A stretch of DNA of 64,000 nucleotides from Microbacterium sp. SY138 (GCF_039729145.1 NZ_CP155793.1:3534001-3598000), one strand, 5' to 3'. Positions 8,807 to 18,151 are shown, counted from the stretch's first letter. The notes: generated by a model from the letters alone, not told the origin. Program-made: numbers and translations.

Positions 8807-11800
8807 GCGCCGTGCATCTCACGCCGGCGGACGGGCCGGCAGATCCCCCGTCGTCCCGTCCCCGCTCGGGTGTGCTGTCGAGCCCGGTGCACGCCTTCGT
8901 GTTCGACCCCTCCGCCGGCGAGCAGCGGATCGACGTCCCGGGGTTCGACGATCTCGAGATCACCCCGGACACCGTGCTGCACTGGGCGTTCTACGCCGAC
9001 GGTCCCGATGCGACCCTGGCCCCGCACGCGGCCCTCGCCGTGACCGTCGACGTGCGCCTCGCCGACGGCACCCGACTGAGCGATGTCGCCGCCGTGCGCG
9101 ACCGCTACGACTTCCCTGTCACGGCGCACGCACAGTTCGACGCCCGGTGGAGCCTGCCCGAGCAGTGGAACGCCGACACCGTCTCGCTCGCCCCTTCGGC
9201 ACGCCGCCGCGGTGTGGTCGAGCTCGTGCTCGGCACCGCTTCGCTTTTCCACGCCGCGGACCTCCCCGCCCGATGCACGGGCTACGTGCAGGTCGAGGTC
9301 GAGCAGAAGACGCCGACGCCGGCCGACGTCGCCCCCGTCGAACGCGTCGACACCCGACGCGGCTCGCACTCCGGCCCGCGGTTCTCGCGCGGCAACACCA
9401 TCCCGGCGGTCGCCCTCCCCCACGGATTCACGTTCGTCACGCCGTCGACCGATGCGGAGGACTCCCGCTGGCCCTACCGCCCCTTCGTGCACGACGACCC
9501 GCAGGGGCGTCGTCTCGAAGCCCTGCAGTTCTCCCATCAGCCGAGCCCCTGGATCGGCGATCGTTCCGTGCTGCAGCTGATGCCGTTCCTCGGCACGCCC
9601 ACCTCGCACCGCGCCGGCCGCCGCCGCTGGATCACTCGCGGTTCCGAGCGTGCGCGACCGCACGAGTACGCGGCGGAGCTCGGCGACGGCCTGCGCGTCG
9701 AGATGACCGCGACCGCGCACGGGGCCGTCTTCCGCGTGCACAGCGCAGACCCCGATGCCCCGGTCGGCTTCGTCATCGACCAGCTCACCGACGACGGGCA
9801 CCTCGCCTGGACGGACGCCGAAGGATTCGAGGGGTGGATCCCGGAGGGATCCGAGGAGTGGGGGAACGCTCCCCGGTGCTACTTCGCGGGCGCCATCCTG
9901 CCTGCCAGGGGCGACGTGCAGGGGGCCGTGGGGGCTCCCGAGCACGGCCCGCTCGATGACGACGGACGCGGCGAGGTCGCGGGCTACGTCGCCGGACGCG
10001 GATCGCTCGAGGTGCGGATCGGCCTCTCCTTCCTGTCGGTGGAGCAGGCCCGGCATGCTCTGCAGACCGAGGCACCGCCCTCGGTGGCCTACGAGGAACT
10101 GCGAGACGCCGGCGCCGCCTCGTGGAATCGGCTGCTGTCGCGCGTGACGATCCCGCCGCTGCCCGACGCCGACCTTCCGTATCGCACGCTCGCCGACGAA
10201 GAGCATCGCTCCCGGATCGCCGGGGCGTTGCACCGCATGCACCTGTACCCCAACAGCGCGGCCGAGAACGTGGGCACCCCGGAGACGCCCGCCTGGCGGT
10301 TCGCCGATGTGTTCGCCGCACGACACCCCTCGGGCGAGGGTGCACCGGCCGTCGACGGGGAGCTCGTCGTGAACAACGGGTACTGGGACACCTATCGCAC
10401 GGAGTGGCCGGCGCTCGCCCTGCTCGATCCGGGGCTCGCCGGTACGCTGCTCGACGGCCAGCTCGAGCAGTATCGCCGCGGAGGGTGGATGGCGAGATGG
10501 AGCGCGCCGGGGTACGTCGACAGCATGGTCGGCACCTCGAGCGACCAGATCTTCGCCGACGCGGCCCGCTGGGGCGTGGAGTTCGACCGGGTCGGCGCAT
10601 TCGAGAGCGGGTGGCGGAACGCCTGCGAGCCGGGGCCGGACGCACGCCGCGGGCGCAAGGGCATCGCGAGGGGCCGATTCACGGGGTATATCTCCGCGGA
10701 CGTACCGGAGGGCATGAGCTGGAGCATCGAGAACGCGGTGAGCGATGCCGCACTCGGCCGCTTCGCCGCGCAGCGGGCTTCCGACGTCGGATCCGGATCG
10801 GAATCAGCACGCTATCGATCCTTCGCCCGGTACTTCGCGAATCGATCCCGGTCGTATCGCACACTGTTCGACGAGGGCACGGGGTTCTTCCGGGGAAGGG
10901 ACGACAGCGGTGCGCGCACCCCCGGATTCGATCCGCGATCCTGGGGCGGAGACAACGTCGAGACGAATGCCTGGGGCATGTCGGTCGGGGCTGTGCACGA
11001 CGGAGCAGGCATCGCCGAGCTCTACGGGGGTCCAGCGGGCTTCGGCCGCCACCTCGACGCCCTCTTCGCGGAGCCGGAGACCGCGGACGAACGGTTCGGC
11101 GGCGCGTACGGCACCGTCATCCACGAGCAACGCGAGGCGAGGGCGCTGCGTTCCGGGATGTGCGCGATCTCGAACCAGCCCGCTCACCACATCCCCTTCA
11201 TGTACGCGTTCAGCGATCGCCCGTGGCGGTCGGCGCCCCTCGTGAACGAGCTCGCCGGACGGCTGTTCGCCGGCGGGCACATCGGCCAGGGTTTCCCCGG
11301 CGACGAGGACAACGGCGAGATGAGCGCGTGGTGGCTGTGGGCGGCGCTCGGGCTGTACCCGCTCGAGCTCGCCTCCGGACATCTGCGGATCGGATCACCG
11401 CTCTTCGACGACATCCGCGTGGATCGCGGCGACGGCTCTACCCTGCGCATCCGGTCCCGACGCTCCTCCCCCTCGGCCCACGTGCTGCAGGAGGCGCGAC
11501 TCGACGGGGCTCCCATGGCGTCGGCCACGCTGCCGATCGACGCTCTCGCCGGCGACGTCGTGCTCGACCTGGTCTTCGGCGACGACCCCGTGTGCGCGCT
11601 CGAGACCGGCGAGCCGACTCCGCGCGACACCCCCGAACCCTGGCGCGCGGACCTGACTTCGACCGGGGGCGAGGTCATCTCCTCCGTGGCGCTCGCGCAC
11701 CCCGAGCGCGTCTTCGACGACGGGGATCCGGCGGGGGATCCCGGCGTCACCCTCCGCGCCGGGGAATGGGTCGGGTGGCGGTTCCCCGAGCCGCGCGGCG

Positions 11801-12033
11801 TCAGCGACCTCAGTGTGACGACGACGGCCGCCTCGAACTCGTCTGCACTGGGCTGGGAGATCCTGGGAGCGGACGAGAACTGGACTCCCGTGACGACGAC
11901 GCATCAGGAGGCTCTGCTTCGCGATCGCACGACGCCGTTCACGCTCACCGACCGGGTCGTGACCCCGGCGCTCCGCGTGCGTGCGGAGGCCGAGGTCACG
12001 ATCCGTCAGCTCGAGGTGTTCGATCTGGACTGA
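8803..12033 (+). CDS. GH92 alpha-mannosidase, cytoplasmic
   Basis: 1076 residues from the GTG at 8803, which has AGGAGG 13 bases upstream; a second GTG at 8812 is possible. The (alpha/alpha)6 catalytic part contains GFPGDEDNGEMSAWW, with D834-E-D836-N the conserved acidic cluster of calcium-dependent GH92 mannosidases, followed by LGLYP. An N-terminal beta-rich segment (about 20-200) and a C-terminal beta module of about 110 residues (galactose-binding-like) extend it beyond the usual 750 residues. No signal peptide. GH92 enzymes remove alpha-1,2-, 1,3- or 1,6-linked mannose, so it should trim imported high-mannose chains. Last gene of the operon. Confidence 0.92.
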   Translation: MSAVHLTPADGPADPPSSRPRSGVLSSPVHAFVFDPSAGEQRIDVPGFDDLEITPDTVLHWAFYADGPDATLAPHAALAVTVDVRLADGTRLSDVAAVRDRYDFPVTAHAQFDARWSLPEQWNADTVSLAPSARRRGVVELVLGTASLFHAADLPARCTGYVQVEVEQKTPTPADVAPVERVDTRRGSHSGPRFSRGNTIPAVALPHGFTFVTPSTDAEDSRWPYRPFVHDDPQGRRLEALQFSHQPSPWIGDRSVLQLMPFLGTPTSHRAGRRRWITRGSERARPHEYAAELGDGLRVEMTATAHGAVFRVHSADPDAPVGFVIDQLTDDGHLAWTDAEGFEGWIPEGSEEWGNAPRCYFAGAILPARGDVQGAVGAPEHGPLDDDGRGEVAGYVAGRGSLEVRIGLSFLSVEQARHALQTEAPPSVAYEELRDAGAASWNRLLSRVTIPPLPDADLPYRTLADEEHRSRIAGALHRMHLYPNSAAENVGTPETPAWRFADVFAARHPSGEGAPAVDGELVVNNGYWDTYRTEWPALALLDPGLAGTLLDGQLEQYRRGGWMARWSAPGYVDSMVGTSSDQIFADAARWGVEFDRVGAFESGWRNACEPGPDARRGRKGIARGRFTGYISADVPEGMSWSIENAVSDAALGRFAAQRASDVGSGSESARYRSFARYFANRSRSYRTLFDEGTGFFRGRDDSGARTPGFDPRSWGGDNVETNAWGMSVGAVHDGAGIAELYGGPAGFGRHLDALFAEPETADERFGGAYGTVIHEQREARALRSGMCAISNQPAHHIPFMYAFSDRPWRSAPLVNELAGRLFAGGHIGQGFPGDEDNGEMSAWWLWAALGLYPLELASGHLRIGSPLFDDIRVDRGDGSTLRIRSRRSSPSAHVLQEARLDGAPMASATLPIDALAGDVVLDLVFGDDPVCALETGEPTPRDTPEPWRADLTSTGGEVISSVALAHPERVFDDGDPAGDPGVTLRAGEWVGWRFPEPRGVSDLSVTTTAASNSSALGWEILGADENWTPVTTTHQEALLRDRTTPFTLTDRVVTPALRVRAEAEVTIRQLEVFDLD

Positions 12034-12076
12034 GCACTCGAGACGGCACGTGGCCGGCTCGCGGCACATGGCCGGA

Positions 12077-13003
12077 TCACGGCGCAGCCGTGTACTGCGT
12101 CGCCTCTCCCTTGAGCTGCTGCGTGATCCCGGACAGCAGCGCGGACTGGTCCGTCGCGGTGAGGTTGTACGCGACGTACACGCCGTACCCGTCGGCCACC
12201 GTGCGCTCGGCGAAGTCCGCGGCCGTCGACGAGCTCACGTTCGCGAGGTCGATCGCCGCAGCCCCGAGGCGGGTCTTGTCCCCGAAGCCCGGGATGGTCG
12301 GCGCGTCGTACGTGGGGTAGTACGGGTTCCAGGCGTAGTCGATCACGCCCGCGACGTCGAACAGGCTGAAGTCGGTCACGGTGTACGTCTCGCCGATCGC
12401 GTACAGGCTGATGATCTTGTCGGGGCCCAGGCGATCGCGGAGAGCCGTCGCCAGCCATCCGAACGACTGCGCGTTGGGCTGCGGCGTGCCGTCGACTCCG
12501 TACTGCGCGTACTCGTCATCGAAGTCGATGCCGTCGAGCCCGTAGGTCGTCACCGCGTCGGCGAGTTGGGCGGCGAAGGCATCGGCTTCTTCGTACGAGG
12601 TGAAGTTCGCGAATCCCGCCCCCTGATGGTTGCCGAGCACGGAGAGCAGCACCTTGGTGCCGCGCGCCTGCACAGGGCGGATCTGGTTCTCGGCATCGTC
12701 GAGCGTCGCGGTGACGCGGTCGTTGAAGTGCAGGTATGCCTTCTCGCCGTCGTAGTTGATGTTGGCGGCGAAGATGATCGCCATGTCGACGGCGGGCGTG
12801 CCCGAATCCGCCAGCGTGTAGTCGGCCACGTTCGCTAAATCGTTCGAGTTCACCTCGACGTACGCCACCACCTTCGGATCGGTCGCGGGGCTCTCGGCGA
12901 CAGCCGGCGAGGCGGCGACGGCTCCTACCGTGGCGAGCGCCACCCCGGCGAGCGCCGCGAGCCCCTTTCGGAACCGGTGAATCTTGACGTGTGACTGAGT
13001 CAT
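12077..13003 (-). CDS. Secreted GH18 endo-beta-N-acetylglucosaminidase, Endo H-like
   Basis: 308 residues with a Sec signal peptide (basic MTQSHVKIHRFRK, hydrophobic stretch, cleavage near ASPAVA-ES, about 37). The GH18 motif DGIDFDDE occupies 157-164, with D162 and E164 catalytic. VAYVEVNSN, FAANINYDG, LLSVLGNHQGAGFANF and the GYGVYVAYNL segment near the C-terminus closely follow Streptomyces Endo H, which cuts between the two core GlcNAc residues of high-mannose and hybrid N-glycans. It is the only glycosidase here with an export signal, so it should act outside the cell and feed the ABC importer. AGGAG lies upstream of its start and a LacI-type operator 64 bases upstream. Confidence 0.93.
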   Translation of the reverse strand: MTQSHVKIHRFRKGLAALAGVALATVGAVAASPAVAESPATDPKVVAYVEVNSNDLANVADYTLADSGTPAVDMAIIFAANINYDGEKAYLHFNDRVTATLDDAENQIRPVQARGTKVLLSVLGNHQGAGFANFTSYEEADAFAAQLADAVTTYGLDGIDFDDEYAQYGVDGTPQPNAQSFGWLATALRDRLGPDKIISLYAIGETYTVTDFSLFDVAGVIDYAWNPYYPTYDAPTIPGFGDKTRLGAAAIDLANVSSSTAADFAERTVADGYGVYVAYNLTATDQSALLSGITQQLKGEATQYTAAP

Positions 13004-13066
13004 GGCTGATCGTCTCCTTCATCATCGATATCGAGATCAGGCCGCTTCGGTGCGACCTGCGGCTGA

Positions 13067-13080
13067 CTATATCGCTTAAG
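13067..13080. promoter_or_regulatory. Predicted LacI-type operator 5 (Endo H-like gene)
   Basis: CTATATCGCTTAAG, an exact fit to CTANAWCGCTTNAG. It lies 64 bases upstream of the Endo H-like start and puts the secreted enzyme in the same predicted regulon as the importer and the intracellular glycosidases, 7.5 kb from the nearest other copy. Confidence 0.7.
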
Positions 13081-13206
13081 TGGACGGAGGTGAAGAAGTC
13101 GATGAAGTGGATGATTCTCTCCTCCTGCACCGGAGCCGCAGGAGGCGACCTCCCCACAACGACTGGGTACGTCACCCACGGACACCGGAATACCGCGACA
13201 ACCTGG

Positions 13207-13326
13207 CCGCTCCTCTCGGCGCGCATCGACGGCATCGACGGTCGACTCGGACGCATCGAATCGACGCTCGGCGACCTCGACACGGAGCTGACGAATCTCG
13301 CGACGCGTTTCTGGCGATCGCAGTAG
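13207..13326 (+). pseudogene. Truncated copy of the small membrane coiled-coil protein at 16700-16990
   Basis: The frame ends in NLATRFWRSQ, identical to the C-terminus of the 96-residue protein at 16700-16990, after a similar coiled-coil segment (RIDGIDGRLGRIESTL). No start codon or membrane helix precedes it. The upstream block (13184-13206) also matches the region before the intact gene (16664-16686), so the promoter-proximal part and the 3' end remain while the N-terminal coding half is deleted. The rest of the 335-base gap to the isomerase gene holds the Endo H-like promoter and nothing else I recognise. Confidence 0.75.
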
Positions 13327-13338
13327 CTCCCGAGCCGA

Positions 13339-14973
13339 TCAGACCGCCACGTCTCCCACCAGGTTGACCTTGATGCCCATGCCGGCGAACATCGCGGCCT
13401 TCGCGATCAGGGCCTTGTCGGCCGTCTCGGCATCCGGGGCGTAGACCAGCTGCGCGTGGTTGGCCTTGTGGCGGGCCATGAACTGGTCACGCGAGATGCC
13501 GTGCAGCACCACGTGCGCGATCGGCCATTCCGGGTTGGTGGCGTCCTTGCGCCGCTGCGTCTCCTCGGCAGGAAGCTCGACGACCGAGGCGCGGAAGATG
13601 TCGGCCTGCAGGATCCCCTCGGCGATGAACACCCGCGACAGCACGATCTCACCCGGCTTCGAGACGCCGTTGATGGTCGCACCGCCGGCCGGGAAGAACA
13701 CGTGGCCCTGGCGCCAGCCCTCGGCGTTCTGCCACCCGCCCAGGTGCGAGGCGGGCACCGAGCCGGAGATCTCGTAGACCCAGACGAACTGCCCGTCGTA
13801 GTCCTCACCCCAGCGCACGTCGTGCAGGGTGTTGTCGGGCACGAGACCCATCGCGCGCCACACCCGGTCGGTCACGAGCGCGTCGACCGCGACCCCCTCG
13901 TCGGCTTCGTTGAAGTGCGGGAACGCGCGCCCCTCGTGCAGCACGCGTGAGCCGTCGCGCGAGGTGACGGGCGGCCGCTCGGTCGAGTTCAGGATGCCCT
14001 CGGCCAGGTCCGACGCCGGCACCAGGTCCTTGAGCCCCTGCTGGTACTGGATGCCGACCGCATCGAGTCCGAAGTCGTCGGCGATGCGGAGCGCGGCGAT
14101 GTACATCTTCAGCTGCCACTGCACCTGTTCGCGCGTGAGCTCGGTGACGGCGTCGTCGCCGTAGCGGAACGTCATGCCCGCATCGATCAGCCAGTCGTAG
14201 GCGGCATCCGCCTCGTCCTCGGTGACGTTCAGCATCTCGGCGTACAGCGCCGACTGCGACAGCCGCTCCTTGTAGATGCCGGTCCCGTTGAGCAGCTCGT
14301 CGTCGAAGATCGCGTTGTACATGCCCATGCATCCTTCGTCGAAGACCCCGATGATCGCCTTCTCGGCGCGCAGCTCGGCCGCGAGCGCCTCACCCAGCTG
14401 CTTCTCGGGGCTCTCCGGCAGTGCGGGCAGTGCGCGCACGTGCGAGGCGTCGTGGGCGATGGCACCGGTCTCGGTCCATTCCCTGATGCCGTCGGTGAAC
14501 CACTGATCGGTGAAGTCGACCGACCACGTCGTCGCATAGGGCTTGTCCATCTTGGTCAGACCCGCGTTCAGCCCGAGCAGCCCGACGAGTCCGGGCCAGT
14601 CCCCCGCGAAGTTCGCGACGGTGAGGATCGGCCCCTCATGCGACCGCAGACCGGCGAGCACGTGGTGGGAGTACTGCCAGTTGGCGATGGCGACGACGAG
14701 GGGAGCATCGACGGGAATGCTCTTGAACACCTCGAGTCCCATCCGCTGGCTCGAGATGAAGCCATGGCCGGTCTCGGGGTCGACGCCGAACGGGCGGATG
14801 ACTTCCCAGCCGAGCGCGTTCAGCACACCGGTCACGCCGCTCTCCAGCTCGACCTGCGTCGGCCAGCCGGCGACGTTCGCCGACTCGCGCAGGTCTCCGG
14901 ACGTGATGATGTATGCCGTCTTCGGCGCGGTGGCCGGACGGGTCGCCGGCGTCGGCAGGGTGTAGGTGGTCAT
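13339..14973 (-). CDS. L-fucose/L-arabinose isomerase-family protein
   Basis: 544 residues. The fold and motifs (NFAGDWPGLVGLLGLNAGL, FDEGCMGMYNA, IADDFGLDAVGIQYQQGLKDL, and acidic/His metal-ligand candidates) match the fucose-isomerase-like family, which interconverts aldoses and ketoses in a metal-dependent way. It is shorter than E. coli FucI (about 590). The ATG at 14973 is chosen because it overlaps the stop of the upstream FGGY kinase (ATGA). The pair suggests isomerisation then phosphorylation of a pentose or 6-deoxyhexose; the exact sugar cannot be told from sequence. Confidence 0.82.
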   Translation of the reverse strand: MTTYTLPTPATRPATAPKTAYIITSGDLRESANVAGWPTQVELESGVTGVLNALGWEVIRPFGVDPETGHGFISSQRMGLEVFKSIPVDAPLVVAIANWQYSHHVLAGLRSHEGPILTVANFAGDWPGLVGLLGLNAGLTKMDKPYATTWSVDFTDQWFTDGIREWTETGAIAHDASHVRALPALPESPEKQLGEALAAELRAEKAIIGVFDEGCMGMYNAIFDDELLNGTGIYKERLSQSALYAEMLNVTEDEADAAYDWLIDAGMTFRYGDDAVTELTREQVQWQLKMYIAALRIADDFGLDAVGIQYQQGLKDLVPASDLAEGILNSTERPPVTSRDGSRVLHEGRAFPHFNEADEGVAVDALVTDRVWRAMGLVPDNTLHDVRWGEDYDGQFVWVYEISGSVPASHLGGWQNAEGWRQGHVFFPAGGATINGVSKPGEIVLSRVFIAEGILQADIFRASVVELPAEETQRRKDATNPEWPIAHVVLHGISRDQFMARHKANHAQLVYAPDAETADKALIAKAAMFAGMGIKVNLVGDVAV

Positions 14974-16505
14974 GATGCCTCCGGGGCGGTGGGGGTCGGG
15001 TTGTCGATGGTCGCGGGCGTGCCGCGCTGGGCAGCGGCGAGTTCGTGGACGACGGGCTTCGACCCCTCGTACAGCCGCACGTAGCGGTCGAAGAGGGCGT
15101 CGTAGAGCGGGCGCACCGCCTCGTCGGGGTGGATGCGCTCGGAGATCGGGTTCCAGTCGGCGATGACCGGAGTCCCGTCTGGTGCGGCCGTCGCGGTCGC
15201 GGCGAGGAATGCCGCCCCGTAGCTCGCCCCGATCGTGGTCGCGGGCACCTCCTGCACGAGTCCGGTGACATCGGACACGATCTGCAACCACAAGCGCCCC
15301 TGGGTGCCGCCGCCGACCGCGACGATGCGGAGGATGTCCGCCCCCGCCGCGCGCATGGTCTCGACGTTGTGGCGCACCCCGAGAGCCGTGGCCTCGAGCG
15401 CGGCCCGGTAGAGGTCACCGCGGGTGTGGTCGAGCGTGAGTCCCGCGATCACCCCCCGGGCGTCCGGGTCCTGGATCGGCGTGCGTTCGCCCGCGAAGTA
15501 GGGCAGGACGAGGAGGCCCCGCGCTCCGGCCCCCGAGGTCTCGGCTTCGGCGAGCAGCTCGGGATAGTCGGCGCCGGTCAGCCCCACGAGCCAGGCCGTC
15601 AGCGCGCCCGAGGTCGAGAGGCCGCCGGCGAGGTTGCGGGTGCCGGCGAAAGCACCGGCCGTGGTCCACATCGATGGCGTCCGCAGCGTCTCGGCACCGT
15701 TCGTGAAGACCATGAACATCGTGGTGCCGTACATCAGCATCAGGTCGCCGACCTCGTGCGCGCCGACGCTGACGGCCTCGGTCCAGGCGTCGATCGTGCC
15801 CGTGATCACGGGAGTGCCTGCGGGGATTCCGGTGAGCGCCGATGCCTCGGCCGTGACTTCGCCGGCGACATCTCCCGCCCACTGCAGAGTCGGCTGCTCG
15901 ACATGCGCCGCGTATCGGTCCCACCAGGGGCCGTGCCAGCATTCGCCTTCGATGTCATAGAGGGGGGACACCTGACTGGCGGACTGGTGATCGAGCACGT
16001 AGGCGGCGGTGAGCTTGCGCACGAGCCACGTCGCGGGCATGTACAGCCGCCGCGCCCGTTCCCACGCCGCGGGCTCCTCGTCGGCGACCCAGGCGATCTT
16101 CGGTCCGCCCGCCTGCGAGGTCAGCGTCGACCCGCCGATGCGAGTGATGTCGTCGACGCCCAGCTCCCGGGTGAGGCGCTCGATCTGCACGGTCGAACGG
16201 GTGTCGACGCCGTACAGGATCGCCGGGCGCACCGGGACGTCATGCTCGTCGGCGAGGAGGATGCAGGGGCCCATTCCGCTGACGCCCACGCCGACGATCT
16301 CAGCGTCCGGGACTGCGGCGAGCAACTCCCCCGAGATCGCGACGAACTCGTCCCACCAGATCGCGGCGTCCATCTCGACCCAGCCCGTGCGCGGACGATC
16401 GACATCGTGCGCCCTGGTCGCCGATGCCAGGATTCCACCGCCGGCATCCACCAGCACGCCCTTGCTGCTGGACGTGCCGATGTCCACCCCGAGGGTGCAG
16501 CGCAT
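14970..16505 (-). CDS. FGGY-family carbohydrate kinase (first of two)
   Basis: 511 residues. The N-terminal ATPase domain begins LGVDIGTSSSKGVLVD (phosphate 1 motif); the catalytic region reads ITGTIDAWTEAVSVGA, and the C-terminal FGGY domain includes VAVGGGTQGRLWLQIVSDV. Members phosphorylate ketoses such as xylulose, ribulose or fuculose. It forms a two-gene operon with the isomerase-like protein and differs from the second kinase (20617-22128). A perfect GAAATCGATTTC palindrome lies 55 bases upstream of the start. Confidence 0.9.
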   Translation of the reverse strand: MRCTLGVDIGTSSSKGVLVDAGGGILASATRAHDVDRPRTGWVEMDAAIWWDEFVAISGELLAAVPDAEIVGVGVSGMGPCILLADEHDVPVRPAILYGVDTRSTVQIERLTRELGVDDITRIGGSTLTSQAGGPKIAWVADEEPAAWERARRLYMPATWLVRKLTAAYVLDHQSASQVSPLYDIEGECWHGPWWDRYAAHVEQPTLQWAGDVAGEVTAEASALTGIPAGTPVITGTIDAWTEAVSVGAHEVGDLMLMYGTTMFMVFTNGAETLRTPSMWTTAGAFAGTRNLAGGLSTSGALTAWLVGLTGADYPELLAEAETSGAGARGLLVLPYFAGERTPIQDPDARGVIAGLTLDHTRGDLYRAALEATALGVRHNVETMRAAGADILRIVAVGGGTQGRLWLQIVSDVTGLVQEVPATTIGASYGAAFLAATATAAPDGTPVIADWNPISERIHPDEAVRPLYDALFDRYVRLYEGSKPVVHELAAAQRGTPATIDNPTPTAPEAS

Positions 16506-16559
16506 GGAGTCCTCCTCGTGCCCGGACGACGGAGTCCGGGCTTCATCGCCACTTTACGC

Positions 16560-16571
16560 GAAATCGATTTC
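16560..16571. promoter_or_regulatory. Candidate LacI-family operator before the kinase-isomerase operon
   Basis: GAAATCGATTTC is a perfect 12-base palindrome with a central CG, a common LacI-family half-site arrangement. The nearest regulators are the LacI-type gene at 17008-17994 and the DeoR-type gene at 18152-18949; the former is the likelier partner. It differs from the five N-glycan-locus sites. Confidence 0.55.
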
Positions 16572-16699
16572 ATGACGCAAGGCGCGAGTCGTCCTGCACC
16601 ACTCACGCCGAAGGGTGATGCGCCCACCGACCGCAGCTTTCTGGCTGACCAGGACCGGAATACCGTGACATTCTGGGCACCCCGAATCAGACTGGAGGC

Positions 16700-16990
16700 A
16701 TGCGCTTGGACGACCCGCAGGTATGGACGCTGATCGGCGTGTTCACGACCATGATGCTCGGCGGCATGACCCTCATGACGATGCAGTTCAGCCGGGTGAT
16801 CCGCGCCGAGGTCGGTGGCCTGCGCGGCGAGCTGCGGGGCGAGATCGGCGGACTGCGCGGCGATCTGAGCGGGCGGCTGGAGAGTCTCGAGGGCCGGCTC
16901 ACCGGCCGCATCGACGCCCTGGAGCACAAGGTCGACAGCCTCGACAAAGAGGTGGCGAACCTCGCGACGCGGTTCTGGCGCTCGCAGTAG
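16700..16990 (+). CDS. Small membrane-anchored coiled-coil protein
   Basis: 96 residues. One membrane helix (about 8-28, VWTLIGVFTTMMLGGMTLM) is followed by a charged coiled coil to the end, with GLRGELRGEIGGLRGDLSGR in an 11-residue-type pattern and the terminus NLATRFWRSQ. No function is recognised; the build is that of a short tethered stalk. A decayed paralogue lies at 13207-13326, and both share an upstream block (accggaataccgYgaca) that may hold the promoter. It stands alone, converging with the LacI-type gene. Confidence 0.75.
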   Translation: MRLDDPQVWTLIGVFTTMMLGGMTLMTMQFSRVIRAEVGGLRGELRGEIGGLRGDLSGRLESLEGRLTGRIDALEHKVDSLDKEVANLATRFWRSQ

Positions 16991-17007
16991 CCGGCCCGAC
17001 CGCCCGC

Positions 17008-17994
17008 TCAGCTCCGCACGGCGCTCGCGGGCTGAAGCTCGTTGCGCAGCACGACCGTGCGCGCCGGCTGGGTATCACCCTTGATCCGTTCGAGCAGCAT
17101 CCGCGCCGCGGTCACACCCATGTGCCGCGCCGGAAGGCGCACCACGGTCACGACACTCGGCGAGAGCGTCGTGAACGGCAGCGAGCCGATCACGGCGACA
17201 CCCACGTCCGGCGGGGTGAGTCCGTGCTCCGTGAGCACCTGGATCGCTCCGACACCGATCAGATTGTTGCCGGCCACCACCGCATCCGGAGGTTCCGGGA
17301 GGGCGAGCAGTTCCTCCATCGCGGCACGCCCGCCGTCGACGCGGAACGTCGCGAAGCGCTCGAGGCCGTCGAGGGCGAGATCGGGATATGCCGCGGCGAG
17401 CGCGGAACGCCATCCCGCAGCGCGCTCGGCGGCGGTGTCGATGTGCGCGGGCCCTCCGATATAGGCGATGCGACGGTGCCCGGCATCGATCAGACTCCGC
17501 GTCGCCGATGTGCCTGCCGCCCGATTGGCCATCACCACACCGTCGATGTCGTAGGTCGTGCTGCGGTCGACGGCCACGACCGGCCGGCCGGTGGCGAGGA
17601 GGCTGTCGAGGTCGGAGTGCTCATCAGCGGTCGCGATGATCACGCCGGACATGTTCTCGGCGATCGCGATGCGGAGGTACGTGGCCTCCTTCTCCACCTG
17701 CGCATCGGAATTGCAGAGCACGACGGAGTACCCGGCCTCCGAGGCGACATCCTCGACCCCTCTCGCCATCTCGGTGAAGTACGGGTTCTCGATGTCGGGG
17801 ATCACGAGGGCGATGACCTCGGAACTCTGTCGACGCAGCGAGCGGGCGGCCCGATTGGGCGTGAAGTCGAGCGTCGCGGCGGCCGCACGGACGGCGGCGA
17901 CCTTCTCGTCCGACACGCTCGTGCCGTTGAAGACGCGCGAGACCGTCGCGGGCGAGACGCCGGCGAGCGCGGCGACGTCGTAGATCGTTGCCAT
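17008..17994 (-). CDS. LacI-family transcriptional regulator
   Basis: 328 residues from the ATG at 17994, which puts the helix-turn-helix (TIYDVAALAGVSPATVSRVF) at the very N-terminus as the family requires; the frame stays open further upstream without it. A type 1 periplasmic-binding fold follows (VVLCNSDAQVEKE, GVIIATADEHSD, FTTLSPSVVTV). It is divergent from the DeoR-type gene. It probably senses the sugar handled by the neighbouring isomerase/kinase genes. Confidence 0.92.
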   Translation of the reverse strand: MATIYDVAALAGVSPATVSRVFNGTSVSDEKVAAVRAAAATLDFTPNRAARSLRRQSSEVIALVIPDIENPYFTEMARGVEDVASEAGYSVVLCNSDAQVEKEATYLRIAIAENMSGVIIATADEHSDLDSLLATGRPVVAVDRSTTYDIDGVVMANRAAGTSATRSLIDAGHRRIAYIGGPAHIDTAAERAAGWRSALAAAYPDLALDGLERFATFRVDGGRAAMEELLALPEPPDAVVAGNNLIGVGAIQVLTEHGLTPPDVGVAVIGSLPFTTLSPSVVTVVRLPARHMGVTAARMLLERIKGDTQPARTVVLRNELQPASAVRS

Positions 17995-18071
17995 GCGCTC
18001 CTCTGCTTCCCGCCGACTGCTGCTGCCCCGGCTCGCCCGCCGACAACGCCCGGATGATGCGGCAGCCGGGT

Positions 18072-18089
18072 GGTGCAACAGGTGCAACA
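18072..18089. promoter_or_regulatory. Tandem GGTGCAACA pair between divergent LacI and DeoR genes
   Basis: Two directly adjacent copies of GGTGCAACA lie 78 bases upstream of the LacI-type gene and 63 bases upstream of the DeoR-type gene. Direct repeats are typical DeoR-family binding sites, so this may be an autoregulatory site; the evidence is only the repeat and its position. Confidence 0.35.
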
Positions 18090-18151
18090 GTATCGCGCGG
18101 CGCCGGCGGCGCACCCGTCGGCTGCTCCGCCGTCCCGAGTACGCTGAGGGG

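Noticed and set aside
12077-13003. Reading the GH18 gene as an ordinary chitinase
   Set aside because: The segments outside the DxxDxDxE motif follow Endo H along the length of the protein, it lacks chitin-binding modules, and the neighbours handle mannose-rich glycans.
12991-13326. A 111-codon forward frame overlapping the Endo H-like start
   Set aside because: Only its last 35 residues or so resemble a protein (the small coiled-coil family); the rest covers promoter sequence. Treated as a gene remnant.
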